A stretch of 64,000 bases of DNA from Verrucomicrobiota bacterium (GTDB taxonomy: Bacteria > Verrucomicrobiota > Verrucomicrobiia > Opitutales > UBA953): contig BGOK01000002.1 of NCBI GenBank assembly GCA_003569205.1, positions 1-64,000 on the forward strand, written 5' to 3'. Under the pieces are notes generated by a model, which did not search any database, was not told the DNA's origin, and saw only the letters and a list, made by a program, of their open reading frames with translations. Below are positions 25,107 to 34,309 of this stretch, in pieces; the first letter of the stretch is position 1, and every line of letters starts with the position of its first letter. The translations under genes and the position numbers were made by a program.

Positions 25107-28100
25107 ATGAAAAATCATAAACGCAACCGGCTCACTTGGGCCACCCTCGCTGCCGCCGTCGCTGTCGGCTCTCTCGTCGCCCAAGACGTAGATCCGGTGA
25201 CGCAAAAGACCCAGCTTCTCTCCGAGGCGCTGGCTGCTCGCGAGAAGGGTGACCTCCAGGTCGCGCTCGAAAAGTTTGAGCAGATCCAAAAGATTTCCGC
25301 GGACGATGAAGCGGCCAAGGAAGGCATCGCCACCGTCAAGGCTGCGCTCGCCGCCGCTGATAAGGCCAAGGCCGATGCCGAAGCCGCCAAGCTCAAGGCT
25401 TCGCAGCCTGCTCCGGTGGTTCCAGCTAAGCCAGCCACCTTGCTCGACGAGGTCGCTTCGAGTCACGAAAACCTTTACCGCGAAGTGGCTCAGGCGATCG
25501 CCGTCGCCAAGCAGACCGCCGAACTAGGCGACTACGCGGGTGCGCTCAAGGTTCTCGATGGTGCCAACGGTGCCCTCCCGAACAATACCGCCGCCCAGAA
25601 CTGGCGCGATGAAATCGCTCTCGCGAAGCAGGACATCGTCAGCCGCCGCGAATCGGGCGACCAAGGTGCTGATCAACTGGCGCGTGCCGAAGTCGTCCGC
25701 CTCGCCAAAATTAACGCCGCCGCCATCGATGCTGCTTCGGCCCTCATTAACGAAGCCGAAAGCTCCGTCCGTAAGGGCGAGCTCGACGATGCCACCACCT
25801 TGCTGGACAAGGCTTCCGCCAATCTGCCCCGCAACATTGCGACCAAGCCGGTCAGCGACCGTATTAAGACGGTGAAGTCCTCGATTATCTCCCGTCGCGC
25901 CTTCCTCGCGATGGATGCCCGTGAGATGAATAAGGCCGACGCCTTCGTTCGCGAGTTCGAGCGCCTCAATGGTGCCGACGACTCCAGCTCCCGCCGCCTT
26001 CGTGCGGAGTTCGCTGCGAAGAAGTCCGACCCGGCTTACCGCAGCGTCGATGAAATCTCCCCAGGCCTCCGGGCCAAGGACGACAAGGTTCAGGAGCTGC
26101 TCGTGAAGGGCCGTGCTCGTTACCTCTATGGCGACTACGCCGGCGCCCTCGACGCCTACCGCGAAATCCTCCAGTACCAACCGAACAATTCCGAATCCAA
26201 GGCCTTTCAGGTTCGTATCCGTCAGCTTCTCTCTCAGAACTCGGGCCAGTGGAACCGCGGCGTCTCCAAGGGTAAGCTCCTCGAACTACTCGACGAAAGC
26301 TGGAAGCTGCCGGAAGTCTATAACCGTGAAGTCGGCCCTGTCGGAGGTGTCGCTACCTCTGACCCGGTGCTGGACAAGCTCCGCGCGATCACCGTTCCGG
26401 AAATCAATATCCGCGACCTGCCATTCGACCGCGCCATCGCTCAGCTGACGATTGTCTCCCAGTCCTACGACAAGGAAAACAAGGGTGTGAACATGTTTGT
26501 CATCGACCCGGATCGTAAGAATCCGTCCGTCAACATGACGCTCCGTAACGTCACCCTCGAGAAGGCCATCGACCTCATCACCAAGCAGGTCAATTTCACT
26601 TACACGATCAACTCGGGTATCATCGAAATCCGTCCGGACTCCGGCTCGAACGACCTCGAAACCGAGTTCTTTCCGCTGAGTTCTGCGGCTGAAACCAAGA
26701 TGACCGGTATCGGTACCGGCGCCCCGTCCGCTTCCACGGGCGGCACCCCCAGCCCATTCGGTGGCGCCACCGCTGGTGCGGGTGCGACCGACGCTAACCC
26801 TCGTAACGATGGCATTAAGAACTTCCTGACGCGCTCCGGTGTGTCGTTCGAAGTGACTGGTGCGGTCCTCAACTACGACGGTACGACCCTGATCGTGACC
26901 CAGAATCGCAAGAACCTGGAGCGCATCCGTAACATCCTCCGTCGTTACTCCGACATCAAGCAGGTCCACATTGAGTCTAAGTTCATCGAAGTCTCTGAGT
27001 CTTCCCTGAATGAGCTCACGACCAACCTGCGCCTGTCCCAGACCGTCGGCGGCGTCCAGACCATCCGCGCGCAGACGAACCTCCGTTCGGTCAATGACGT
27101 CTTCGGCTCCGCCACCGTTTCCAACCCGGGTACGATTGCCGTCGCTGGCCTTACGGCGACCGTTTTAGATGCTAACGGTAACCCTATCACCGTCACCCAG
27201 CCTGGCACCTCGACGCCGATCGCCAATAACCCGCCTAACTTCCCTTCCGGCAACTTCGGTGGCCGCGAGCCGAACTTCGGTGGGGCTGCTGGTTGGAGCG
27301 GTGCAGCTGGTGCCTACAACGGCTTAATCGGAACGATTGGTTCCTACGACCTCTCGATCTTCCTTAAGGCCGTCGAGCAGAACAGCGGTTCCGACCTGAT
27401 GTCCGCCCCGAGCCTCACCGTCCTCGACGGTAAGACCGCCATCATCAAGATCGCTCAGCTCCTTCGCTACCCGCAGTCCTATGGTGATACCCAGTCGAAC
27501 GTGGGTTCGCAGGGCGGTGGCCAGCAGGGCGGAGGTTCCGCGGGTGTGACCATCACGGCCGGTACCCCTCAGGACTTCACCGTCCAGGAAGTCGGCGTGA
27601 CCCTTGAAGTCACCCCTACTGTCGGTGCCGACGACTCGATTGCTCTTAACCTCAAGCCAAAGGTGACCGAATTCGAAGGCTTCGTTGAATACGGCGGCAC
27701 CTCCGTCGCAATCTCCGGCTCCACGACCGTCACCATTCCTTCGGGCTTCTTCCAGCCGATCTTCACCACCCGTGAAGTCTCAACCGACGTCACCGTCTTC
27801 GATGGTGCTACGGTTGTCATCGGTGGTTTGACCCGCGAAGAAGTGAAGACCGTCAACGACAAGGTCCCGGTCCTCGGTGACATCCCGCTCATCGGTGCGG
27901 CCTTCCGCTCTAGCGGTAAGTCCACAACCAAGAAGAATCTCACGGTCTTCGTGACGGCGAACCTCGTCTCCCCAGGTGGTGCGACCCTCCGTAGCAGCTA
28001 CCCTGGCATGCGCGCTGGTTCGGTCTTCCAGAACCCAGTCGTTCTCTCCCCAGGTGGTGCTGTCTACCGCGAGCCGGTCGAAGCGACCCCGACGAACTCC

Positions 28101-28142
28101 TCGCCGCGTGAAGCCGCTCCGGCTGCTCCGGCTGGCCAGTAA
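25107..28142 (+). CDS. Amuc_1098-like secretin (type II/IV outer-membrane channel)
   Basis: A 1011-residue outer-membrane secretin. A signal peptide (ATLAAAVAVGSLVAQD) is followed by about 370 residues of TPR-like helices (ALAAREKGDLQVALEKFEQI; YLYGDYAGALDAYREILQYQ), an STN/N0-like domain (about 430-515), an N1 domain (KQVHIESKFIEVSESSLNEL begins the secretin core) and the beta-barrel part with VIGGLTREEV and VPVLGDIPLIGAAFR, the classic secretin signature. A Gly/Ala/Ser-rich insert lies near 540-570. The long TPR region is unlike PilQ or GspD and typical of the verrucomicrobial Amuc_1098 group. A strong terminator follows. Confidence 0.88.
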   Translation: MKNHKRNRLTWATLAAAVAVGSLVAQDVDPVTQKTQLLSEALAAREKGDLQVALEKFEQIQKISADDEAAKEGIATVKAALAAADKAKADAEAAKLKASQPAPVVPAKPATLLDEVASSHENLYREVAQAIAVAKQTAELGDYAGALKVLDGANGALPNNTAAQNWRDEIALAKQDIVSRRESGDQGADQLARAEVVRLAKINAAAIDAASALINEAESSVRKGELDDATTLLDKASANLPRNIATKPVSDRIKTVKSSIISRRAFLAMDAREMNKADAFVREFERLNGADDSSSRRLRAEFAAKKSDPAYRSVDEISPGLRAKDDKVQELLVKGRARYLYGDYAGALDAYREILQYQPNNSESKAFQVRIRQLLSQNSGQWNRGVSKGKLLELLDESWKLPEVYNREVGPVGGVATSDPVLDKLRAITVPEINIRDLPFDRAIAQLTIVSQSYDKENKGVNMFVIDPDRKNPSVNMTLRNVTLEKAIDLITKQVNFTYTINSGIIEIRPDSGSNDLETEFFPLSSAAETKMTGIGTGAPSASTGGTPSPFGGATAGAGATDANPRNDGIKNFLTRSGVSFEVTGAVLNYDGTTLIVTQNRKNLERIRNILRRYSDIKQVHIESKFIEVSESSLNELTTNLRLSQTVGGVQTIRAQTNLRSVNDVFGSATVSNPGTIAVAGLTATVLDANGNPITVTQPGTSTPIANNPPNFPSGNFGGREPNFGGAAGWSGAAGAYNGLIGTIGSYDLSIFLKAVEQNSGSDLMSAPSLTVLDGKTAIIKIAQLLRYPQSYGDTQSNVGSQGGGQQGGGSAGVTITAGTPQDFTVQEVGVTLEVTPTVGADDSIALNLKPKVTEFEGFVEYGGTSVAISGSTTVTIPSGFFQPIFTTREVSTDVTVFDGATVVIGGLTREEVKTVNDKVPVLGDIPLIGAAFRSSGKSTTKKNLTVFVTANLVSPGGATLRSSYPGMRAGSVFQNPVVLSPGGAVYREPVEATPTNSSPREAAPAAPAGQ

Positions 28143-28165
28143 GCTGAACTGAAGTTCGCCCTTCG

Positions 28166-28197
28166 CAGGCCCGCCTTTTGGCGGGCCTGCTTTTTTC
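28166..28197 (+). terminator. Intrinsic terminator of the pilus-like operon
   Basis: GCAGGCCCGCC and GGCGGGCCTGC form an 11-base perfect stem with a TTTT loop, followed by six T. It begins 24 bases after the secretin stop. Confidence 0.95.
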
Positions 28198-28232
28198 TGG
28201 AAGCAATCGGCGAGTCGGAGACACTCGCTCCC

Positions 28233-29201
28233 ATGCGCTGGCTCCTTGTCGATGGTTTCAACCTAGTCTTCCGGAGCCATTTCGCGATGGAGCGCTCAAA
28301 CCTCCGCCGGCAGTCTGATCAATTCCCGACGGGTGCCTTACACGGCTGGATCAAGTCCCTGCAGGACCTGCGCGACGCCGAGAAGCCGGACCGCTGCGTC
28401 GTCTTCTTCGACCTCGGGGGCTCGGATCGGCACTTGGCGGTCCTCCCGGATTATAAAGGCCAGCGTGATGACACGCCGCCGGACATCATCCTGCAGTTGC
28501 CTGAGATCAAGAAGCTCACAGCGCTCTTGGGTTTTGCGGTGATCCAGGAACGCGGCGTCGAAGCCGACGACCTAATCGCCACGGCCGTTCAGCGTTTGGC
28601 CGCCGCGGGAGATGAATGCATCATCGTGAGCGCCGATAAGGATTTCGGGCAATGCGTTGGTGCTCAGGTGCTGCAGCTCGCACCACCACCCACCGCCAAT
28701 CCTGCGCTCGGCTGGCGCCGCCTCGATGCGGCCGGCGTGGAAGCGAAGTTCGGCGTGCCGCCGACCTTGATCGCCGACTACCTCGCGCTGGTCGGAGATA
28801 CCTCGGACAATATCCCTGGCCTCAAAGGCGTGGGCCCGAAGACGGCGGTGAAGTGGTTACAGCAATACGGTGGCTTGGAAGGGGTGCTGGGGGCGGTGGC
28901 GACCATCGAGCCGGCACGCTTCCGTGAGCAGATTCAAGCCGACGCTGACCGTATCCGCTCCAACCTATCTCTCGTGCGTTTTAAGACCGACTTCGCCTTT
29001 GAGCCCGGCGATGTCTCACCGGAAGACATCAGCGGCGTAGCGGCCTTTCTGGAGGCCATGGAGATGCATTCGACCTTACGACGCTATCAGGCCAAGCACG
29101 GCTTATCTACGGGGCAGGAGAAGTCCTCCGAGCCTACGATACGGCCGCCTACGAGCCCCGCCAAGCCGGCGCCCGGTCCCGAGCAGGGCGAACTCTTCTA
29201 G
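28233..29201 (+). CDS. 5'-3' exonuclease (FEN/Pol I N-terminal type), stand-alone
   Basis: A 322-residue nuclease. The acidic metal sites of the family are visible: LLVDGFN at the start, VFFDLGG, GVEADDLIATAVQRL, IVSADKDFGQCV and LVGDTSDNIPGLKGVGPKTA (the last two carrying the metal-binding aspartates and the helix-hairpin-helix). It has the exonuclease domain of DNA polymerase I without polymerase. Such enzymes remove RNA primers and flaps. The C-terminal ~30 residues are Pro/Glu-rich. It stands alone between two terminators. Confidence 0.88.
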   Translation: MRWLLVDGFNLVFRSHFAMERSNLRRQSDQFPTGALHGWIKSLQDLRDAEKPDRCVVFFDLGGSDRHLAVLPDYKGQRDDTPPDIILQLPEIKKLTALLGFAVIQERGVEADDLIATAVQRLAAAGDECIIVSADKDFGQCVGAQVLQLAPPPTANPALGWRRLDAAGVEAKFGVPPTLIADYLALVGDTSDNIPGLKGVGPKTAVKWLQQYGGLEGVLGAVATIEPARFREQIQADADRIRSNLSLVRFKTDFAFEPGDVSPEDISGVAAFLEAMEMHSTLRRYQAKHGLSTGQEKSSEPTIRPPTSPAKPAPGPEQGELF

Positions 29202-29205
29202 GCAC

Positions 29206-29230
29206 AAAAAAGCCCGCCGAAAGGCGGGCT
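29206..29230 (-). terminator. Intrinsic terminator between convergent genes
   Basis: AGCCCGCC and GGCGGGCT form an 8-base stem with a GAAA loop. On the minus strand it is followed by TTTTTT, ending the paralogous gene pair read leftwards; it may also serve the exonuclease gene. Confidence 0.85.
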
Positions 29231-29253
29231 TCGTGTTTAGGCGGGAAGAACTC

Positions 29254-30075
29254 TTACGAGCTCTTCTTGTCCTTCTTGACGTCGAGCTTCGGGGCGTCGG
29301 TTGCTTCGGCGAGGGCCTGAGCAGCGGTGCCGTGGTTCTGAGCGACGTAGGCCTTGAGTTCGTCCGGGGTGAGGGCGACCCAGAAGTGGGCTTCCAGCAC
29401 GTCGAAGACGAGGTTGTTGGTCACCACGCCGTAGGTCTTGCCCATGAACTCAGCGTTCTTGGTGAGGACGTCGGTTGCCTTAGCGAGCTCTTCCTTGATG
29501 CGGGCCTTAGCGGCTTCATCGGTGGCAGCCTGTTCGGCGGCACGGAGTTGGAGGATGGTGTTCTGCTGGACCTGGATCACTTCGATGCTGTTGTTCAGCA
29601 CCGGAATGTGGTCACCGGTCACCTTGGAGAGGACGACCATCTTGGCGTTACCGCGGGCCTGGATGTCGGCTTCCTTGAACTCAGGGTTCTTGCGGAGCTC
29701 GGCGACCTGCTCGTCGGAGACGGGGGTCATGAGCTGGATGGCCGTGTTCTGGATGAAGTGCGGGCGGATGGCGACGGAGTCGACCTTGAAGCCGTACACC
29801 TTAGCGAAGACATCGTCCTTCTGGTTGAAGTCGGCCAGTTCACCATCACGGAGCTTGGCGATGGCGTCCTTCTCGCCGGTGGTGAGGGAGGTCTGGATGC
29901 GCTGGTTGAGCTCGAGGATGCGACGAGCCTGAGCCGTCATCACGTTGAGGTCGTTGTTGAAACGAGCCAGCGTGTCGGGGCTGCTGATCGTCACGAACTT
30001 AAGGAAGACCTTATTGTCGTGCTGGAGCAGGTTGTTGTCGACGCGAGGCGCCGGGGTTTCGGTAGCGGTGGTCAT
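29254..30075 (-). CDS. Protein of unknown function, paralogue of the next gene upstream
   Basis: A 273-residue, mostly helical, charged protein without a clear signal peptide. The opening VFLKFVTISSPDTLARFNND, the LTTGEKDAIAKL segment, VYGFKV and the IQLMTPVSDEQ block align with corresponding blocks of the adjacent 30118-30963 gene, so the two arose by duplication. A late TPDEL matches its TEAEK region. No known family is recognised. It is 42 bases downstream of its paralogue in one transcription unit ended by a terminator. Confidence 0.65.
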   Translation of the reverse strand: MTTATETPAPRVDNNLLQHDNKVFLKFVTISSPDTLARFNNDLNVMTAQARRILELNQRIQTSLTTGEKDAIAKLRDGELADFNQKDDVFAKVYGFKVDSVAIRPHFIQNTAIQLMTPVSDEQVAELRKNPEFKEADIQARGNAKMVVLSKVTGDHIPVLNNSIEVIQVQQNTILQLRAAEQAATDEAAKARIKEELAKATDVLTKNAEFMGKTYGVVTNNLVFDVLEAHFWVALTPDELKAYVAQNHGTAAQALAEATDAPKLDVKKDKKSS

Positions 30076-30117
30076 GGTGTGATTAGTTTTGGGGTAGGGG
30101 TAAAGGCAGAGGGGGAA

Positions 30118-30963
30118 TTACTTGGCTTTTTCTTCGGTCTTCGGGGGGTTAGCCTTTTCGAGCTGAGCCTTTTCGGCTTCGGTGATCTGGACGAAGAGCT
30201 TGGCTTCAGCCGGGATGGTACCGTTTTCGGAAGGGTAGTCGAAGCCGCGGGACTTCTTGAATTCCTCGGAGAGCTTGTTGACGCGCTCCTGGGTGGCCTT
30301 GACGGCTTCTTCGGCCTTCTTCTTATCTTCGTCGGTCTTCAGCTTAGGCTGGAGGTCAACGAGCTGCTGGAGCTGGGTCTTCGTCTCGGCGATCTGCTTG
30401 AGGAGGACGGAGAAGGTTTCGACTTCGACGGCACCAGCGATGGTGTCGCGGACGAGGAACTTCTTGTCTTCGACGGAGAGGACGGACTCAGGCTTGAAAT
30501 CCTTCGCGGCGGAAACCTTGGTGAACTCGTCGTTGGAGAGAGGGGTCAGGAAGAGAATCTTCGTAGGGACGAGCTGGTAAGGGCGGAGGATGCTGAAGCC
30601 GCCGTAGAGCTTACCCATAGCTTCGTTATCGGCCTGGAGTTTAGCCTGCTTGGCGGCGATCTCGTGGCTGCGGGCTTCGCGTTCCGGGGTGGTCAGGGCG
30701 TTTTCCAGGAAGAGCTGGGAGCGCTTGAACTCCTCGACCTGCTGGGAGAGGATACGGATGCGTTGCTGGAAGTTGACGAACTCCTGCGGGGAGGTCGCGG
30801 TCCAAACTTGGGCGAAGAACTTCTGGTCGGCCTTAGGGGCCTCGGCAGCAGCAGCGGCAGCCTTACCGACTTCGAGCGTCGGCTTCAGGTCAGCACCGGG
30901 CTTGGCGTCCTGAGCGTTCAAAGTGAGCGCCAAAGCGGCAATGAGGAAGGGAAACGGCTTCAT
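30118..30963 (-). CDS. Secreted protein of unknown function, paralogue of the next gene downstream
   Basis: A 281-residue protein starting with a signal peptide (PFPFLIAALALTLNAQDA), unlike its paralogue. The body has the same blocks: KFFAQVWTATSPQEFVNFQQ, ALTTPEREAR, LYGGFSILRP and ILFLTPLSNDEF, followed by a long coiled-coil-like stretch (ETKTQLQQLVDLQPKLKTDE to VNKLSEEFKK) and a Lys/Glu/Pro tail. Function unknown. One copy appears exported and one cytoplasmic unless the shorter one uses a different start. Confidence 0.65.
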   Translation of the reverse strand: MKPFPFLIAALALTLNAQDAKPGADLKPTLEVGKAAAAAAEAPKADQKFFAQVWTATSPQEFVNFQQRIRILSQQVEEFKRSQLFLENALTTPEREARSHEIAAKQAKLQADNEAMGKLYGGFSILRPYQLVPTKILFLTPLSNDEFTKVSAAKDFKPESVLSVEDKKFLVRDTIAGAVEVETFSVLLKQIAETKTQLQQLVDLQPKLKTDEDKKKAEEAVKATQERVNKLSEEFKKSRGFDYPSENGTIPAEAKLFVQITEAEKAQLEKANPPKTEEKAK

Positions 30964-31032
30964 AGTTTTGGGGAGAGAAGTTCAAACCTAAGGAATTAGG
31001 CACCCTCTGCCACAAAAAAACCCCGCTGTGAA

Positions 31033-31848
31033 TTACTTGTGAATAGCTAAAGCCCGGTCGAAAATAGCAGGTAAATCTAAGGAATCGGCCTGCTTTTGAA
31101 ACTCCTCGTCCGCTAAGACCGCCCGAACCTTAGGGTGGTCGATAAAGCCGCTTAAGTCTTTGTTATTCAACAACTCACGAACTTTCTTATCCTCCCAGGC
31201 TTGGTAAAAGGATGGGTGGGCGGCTAGGCCCCGCATTTCCGGCATGGCCATCAGGCGCTTACGGGCCTCGGGATCGCCCATCAACATTCGGGTCTGGATG
31301 ATCAGGCGTTTCTGCCGGTCGGGCAGGGGGGTCCAGTCCTTCAGCCAATGGGTCAGTGGGGTTTCGGCGATTTGATTCCGGGCCTGAATACACAGGTGGG
31401 TTTGAGCTGCTTGGGGCCCACCGATGAGCTCTTGGAGCGAGGCGACGGTGGCTAACGCTAAAACCAAGAGGCTAAAATAGAGTAGGCCTGTCCAGCAGCC
31501 GACCATCGACCCGAGGACGGGGCTTTCGGCTTCATCCGTGCCTTCGGGGCGCTTCCCCATCCTCCAAGCCAGACCGTAAACTAGTAGGCCTGCCAAGCAG
31601 GTGATGCCGAGGACGCCGGCGGCACCGCGCATGAGCCAAGGAAAGGAAGTGCCGTGGAGTAATGAGTGCCCGAGCTCCGGCCCAAAGGCCCAACCGAAAG
31701 CGAGGCCCGCCGTGAGGGCGATGGGTCCAGCCAATTGCCGGAGTGGTCCGCGCTTATACCCCCGCCAAGCCCCGCGAGCCATGAGCAGGGCCAGCACCAC
31801 GCCGGCCAGCCAGAGCATCCACGAAGACTCGGGGGGAGGCATCGGCAT
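31033..31848 (-). CDS. CvpA-like membrane protein
   Basis: A 271-residue protein with four hydrophobic segments in its first ~140 residues. The GAWRGYKRGPLRQLAGPIAL block resembles the CvpA family (colicin V production), which starts with a membrane segment followed by such an RG-rich turn. The soluble C-terminal half contains repeated short helices (MPEMRGLAAHPSFYQAWEDK; LSGFIDHPKVRAVLADEEFQ) seen in verrucomicrobial relatives. Function is not established for the family. It starts 2 bases after the kinase-like gene stop, so the two are probably co-transcribed. Confidence 0.6.
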   Translation of the reverse strand: MPMPPPESSWMLWLAGVVLALLMARGAWRGYKRGPLRQLAGPIALTAGLAFGWAFGPELGHSLLHGTSFPWLMRGAAGVLGITCLAGLLVYGLAWRMGKRPEGTDEAESPVLGSMVGCWTGLLYFSLLVLALATVASLQELIGGPQAAQTHLCIQARNQIAETPLTHWLKDWTPLPDRQKRLIIQTRMLMGDPEARKRLMAMPEMRGLAAHPSFYQAWEDKKVRELLNNKDLSGFIDHPKVRAVLADEEFQKQADSLDLPAIFDRALAIHK

Positions 31849-31850
31849 CG

Positions 31851-32957
31851 TTAGCTTTCGCCGATGACCTTACGGATCGAACCTTCGCGTGCCTCAATAC
31901 TTTCAGCTAACTTGAACTGCACGAGCGCGCGCCGTAAGTTATGGCCAGGGTAGCGGACCTTGAAATACACATCGCCCGCGACATGGTCCGCCAAGAAGCG
32001 AATCCCGAGTTCGAGGGGGATGAGGTGAATGCAGTCGTACAGGAATTTAAGCTCCGCCGGGCTTAGGAAGTCCTTGGCATGCGAGCGATAGCCGCGGTAG
32101 ATCGCGGTAAAAAGGTCGAGGTCGAAGATGACACTCGCGAGGTCCGGTGCGTCTTCGCCGGCAGGATTACAGGCCGAGCGCGTCGCATCGCCAATGTCGT
32201 AATGGACGAGGCCTGGCTGCACGGTATCGAGGTCCACGATGCACGTGCCGCGACCCGTCGCCGTATCGATCATGATGTTGCCGACCTTGGGGTCGCCGTG
32301 CGTGGTGCGGAGCTGTAATTCCCCCGATTTTAAAGCGTTTTCCAGCACGCTACAGCGACCGCGGCGTTCCTCGACAAAGCGCAGCGCGCGTTTGGCTTCC
32401 GGTGAAGTCTGAACGCGTTCCTGGCCTTCCGGCGTGGCCACGGCCGCATCGAGTTTAGCCAGGTAGCCAGGCGTCACGTGGAAGCCGGGCAGGGCGTACC
32501 GAAGTTGATCGCAGGGCAGGTCGCTGACCATGCGATGGAAGTGGCCCAAGACATAACCCGCTTCAAAGGCGTGCTCTGGATTTTGCACTTTCTCGAAGGC
32601 CGTGGCGCTGGCGATTTGCGAGATGGCTCGCCAGATATCGCCGTTCGCGTCGGTGACCCAATCTTCGCCACCCTTGGTCTGGATGATTTTCGGGAGCTGC
32701 CAGATGCGGTCCGCCCCGTCGGATTCGGCCTCCAGTTTGGCGTGGCAGTGATCGGTGAGGACGCGCATATTTTGCATGATCGCCTCGGGGTCAGGAAAGA
32801 CGGCCTTGCGGACGCGTTGTACGATGAAGCGCTGCTCCGAAAAAGTCGTCCGGAAGATGGCCAAATAGGTGTCGTTGACGTTGCCCGATCCGTAGGGCTC
32901 GACCGTGACGAGCCTTCCTTGGACGTCGAATTGGCGGGCGATAAGGGCGGCACGCAT
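31851..32957 (-). CDS. Phosphotransferase-fold kinase resembling N-acetylhexosamine 1-kinase
   Basis: A 368-residue kinase of the aminoglycoside/choline phosphotransferase fold. The catalytic HGDPKVGNIMID block and the metal-binding CIVDLDTVQPGLVHYDIGDA block closely follow NahK of bifidobacteria, which makes N-acetylhexosamine 1-phosphate. The N-terminal SGNVNDTYL segment is the glycine loop. The length fits NahK (about 360). I start at the ATG at 32957 because the open frame upstream runs into the divergent tRNA-Thr gene. Substrate is inferred; other sugars or alcohols are possible. Confidence 0.7.
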   Translation of the reverse strand: MRAALIARQFDVQGRLVTVEPYGSGNVNDTYLAIFRTTFSEQRFIVQRVRKAVFPDPEAIMQNMRVLTDHCHAKLEAESDGADRIWQLPKIIQTKGGEDWVTDANGDIWRAISQIASATAFEKVQNPEHAFEAGYVLGHFHRMVSDLPCDQLRYALPGFHVTPGYLAKLDAAVATPEGQERVQTSPEAKRALRFVEERRGRCSVLENALKSGELQLRTTHGDPKVGNIMIDTATGRGTCIVDLDTVQPGLVHYDIGDATRSACNPAGEDAPDLASVIFDLDLFTAIYRGYRSHAKDFLSPAELKFLYDCIHLIPLELGIRFLADHVAGDVYFKVRYPGHNLRRALVQFKLAESIEAREGSIRKVIGES

Positions 32958-33066
32958 AGGTTGCAGGGGCAATTTGCCCTGTTTTTCCGGAGAGGCGAGG
33001 GCATTCCGGTCACGCCAAGGCTTGATTTTCGGTTCGGCCTCCCCATGTTGAACAGTCCTCTGCGAC

Positions 33067-33142
33067 GCCACCTTAGCTCAGCTGGTAGAGCATCTCATTC
33101 GTAATGAGAATGTCGCCGGTTCAAATCCGGCAGGTGGCTCCA
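33067..33142 (+). tRNA. tRNA-Thr (anticodon CGT)
   Basis: A 76-base cloverleaf with encoded CCA. The acceptor arms are GCCACCT and AGGTGGC, the D arm is GCTC/GAGC, the anticodon stem TCTCA/TGAGA encloses TTCGTAA (anticodon CGT, threonine), and the T arm is GCCGG TTCAAAT CCGGC. All stems pair fully. Confidence 0.96.
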
Positions 33143-33203
33143 GCGCAGGGGTTAATTTTTCAGTCCGTTTGCTAAGGCGGGCTTTCCCGCCACCCTCCTC
33201 CAC

Positions 33204-34205
33204 ATGAGCCGACGCTCCGACCCGCCCGCCCGCAGCCGCGATTTATCGCGCCGCTACGACCGGAACTTTAAGGTGGATGACGCCTACCGGGCGACGTTGC
33301 CCGACATGCAGAACAAGGACGCGTCTTTGATTCAAGGCGCTAACGTGCCGATTCAGCATGTGGGTATCTCGGGTTTCCGTCTGCCGATGCTGGTCATCTC
33401 CCGCGACGGTAAGCCGTTGCCCCTCGAATGCACGGTTACGGGGTCGGTCTCTCTCTCGGCCGATCGCAAGGGTATTAACATGTCGCGCATCATGCGCACG
33501 TTCTACGAGTTTAAGGACCGCGTCCTGTCGCATGAACTGCTCGAAGAGGTGCTGGTCCGCTACAAGAAAGACCTCGAGTGCAGCCGCGCCCGCATCCTCG
33601 TCGAGTTCCGCTACCCGATCGTTCAGAAGTCCCTGCGATCCGGCCTCGAGGGCTGGCAGTATTATAAGGCTACGCTGGAATGTACCATCGACGACCTCGA
33701 CCACCTGCGTCGCTTCGTTCATTTCGACTTCGTCTATTCGTCCGCCTGCCCTTGCTCCGCCGAGTTGACGGAGCATGCCCGCGAAGAGCGCGACACCTAC
33801 GGGATTCCACACTCCCAGCGCTCCAAGGCCCGCGTCATCGCCGAGGTCTCCCCGGGTAAAGCCCTCTTCGTGGAAGACATGAAGGACCTCTGCCTCGCCA
33901 GCCTGCACACCGAGACCCAGGTCATGGTGAAGCGCGAAGATGAGCAGGCTTTTGCCGAGCTTAATGGTGCTTACTCTAAATTTGTCGAAGATGCGGCCCG
34001 CCTCGTCTTTGAGCAATTCGACCGCGACGCGCGCGTGCGCGATTTCGTCATCGCCTGCTCTCACCTAGAGTCCCTGCATTCCCATGACGCCGTTTCGGTG
34101 ATCAATAAGGGGATGCCGAGCGGGCTCTCGGCCGATTTCAGCCAGTTCAGAGATTTGAATCTGCTAGTTCTTTGGCGGCTTGCTCCTTCGTCGGCGGCCG
34201 CCTAG
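33204..34205 (+). CDS. folE2: GTP cyclohydrolase FolE2 (type IB)
   Basis: FolE2 opens the ring of GTP to dihydroneopterin triphosphate, first step of folate synthesis, and uses metals other than zinc more readily than FolE. The 333-residue protein has the family blocks: [21 protein letters not shown]-like [10 protein letters not shown], the active-site [14 protein letters not shown] with its cysteine, and [16 protein letters not shown]. The window also holds folK at the right edge, so the folate pathway is represented twice. The gene lies between two tRNA genes. Confidence 0.93.
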   Translation: MSRRSDPPARSRDLSRRYDRNFKVDDAYRATLPDMQNKDASLIQGANVPIQHVGISGFRLPMLVISRDGKPLPLECTVTGSVSLSADRKGINMSRIMRTFYEFKDRVLSHELLEEVLVRYKKDLECSRARILVEFRYPIVQKSLRSGLEGWQYYKATLECTIDDLDHLRRFVHFDFVYSSACPCSAELTEHAREERDTYGIPHSQRSKARVIAEVSPGKALFVEDMKDLCLASLHTETQVMVKREDEQAFAELNGAYSKFVEDAARLVFEQFDRDARVRDFVIACSHLESLHSHDAVSVINKGMPSGLSADFSQFRDLNLLVLWRLAPSSAAA

Positions 34206-34217
34206 GTTCGTCTTTAC

Positions 34218-34296
34218 GAGGGGGTAGCTCAGCTGGATTCAGAGCAGCAGCCTTCTAAGCCGCCGGTCGCGGGTTCGAGTCCCGCCCCCCTCGCCA
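34218..34296 (+). tRNA. tRNA-Arg (anticodon TCT)
   Basis: A 79-base cloverleaf with encoded CCA. Acceptor arms are GAGGGGG and CCCCCTC, the D arm GCTC/GAGC has an 11-base loop, and the T arm is GCGGG TTCGAGT CCCGC. The anticodon loop CTTCTAA gives TCT (arginine). The anticodon stem GCAGC/GCCGC contains one A-C mismatch; a G at 34248 would restore it, so a base error is possible. Confidence 0.9.
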
Positions 34297-34309
34297 CTTT
34301 CCCCGCCCC

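Noticed and set aside
29233-30999. 588-residue plus-strand open frame opposite the two paralogous genes
   Set aside because: Leu/Gly/Glu/Asp-rich shadow composition; both minus-strand genes have good starts, shared homology and a matching terminator.
31008-31025. Terminator after the CvpA-like gene
   Set aside because: There is a run of seven T on the minus strand but no convincing stem before it.
32958-33071. Upstream extension of the kinase-like gene into tRNA-Thr
   Set aside because: It would start inside the tRNA gene, and the family N-terminus fits the ATG at 32957.
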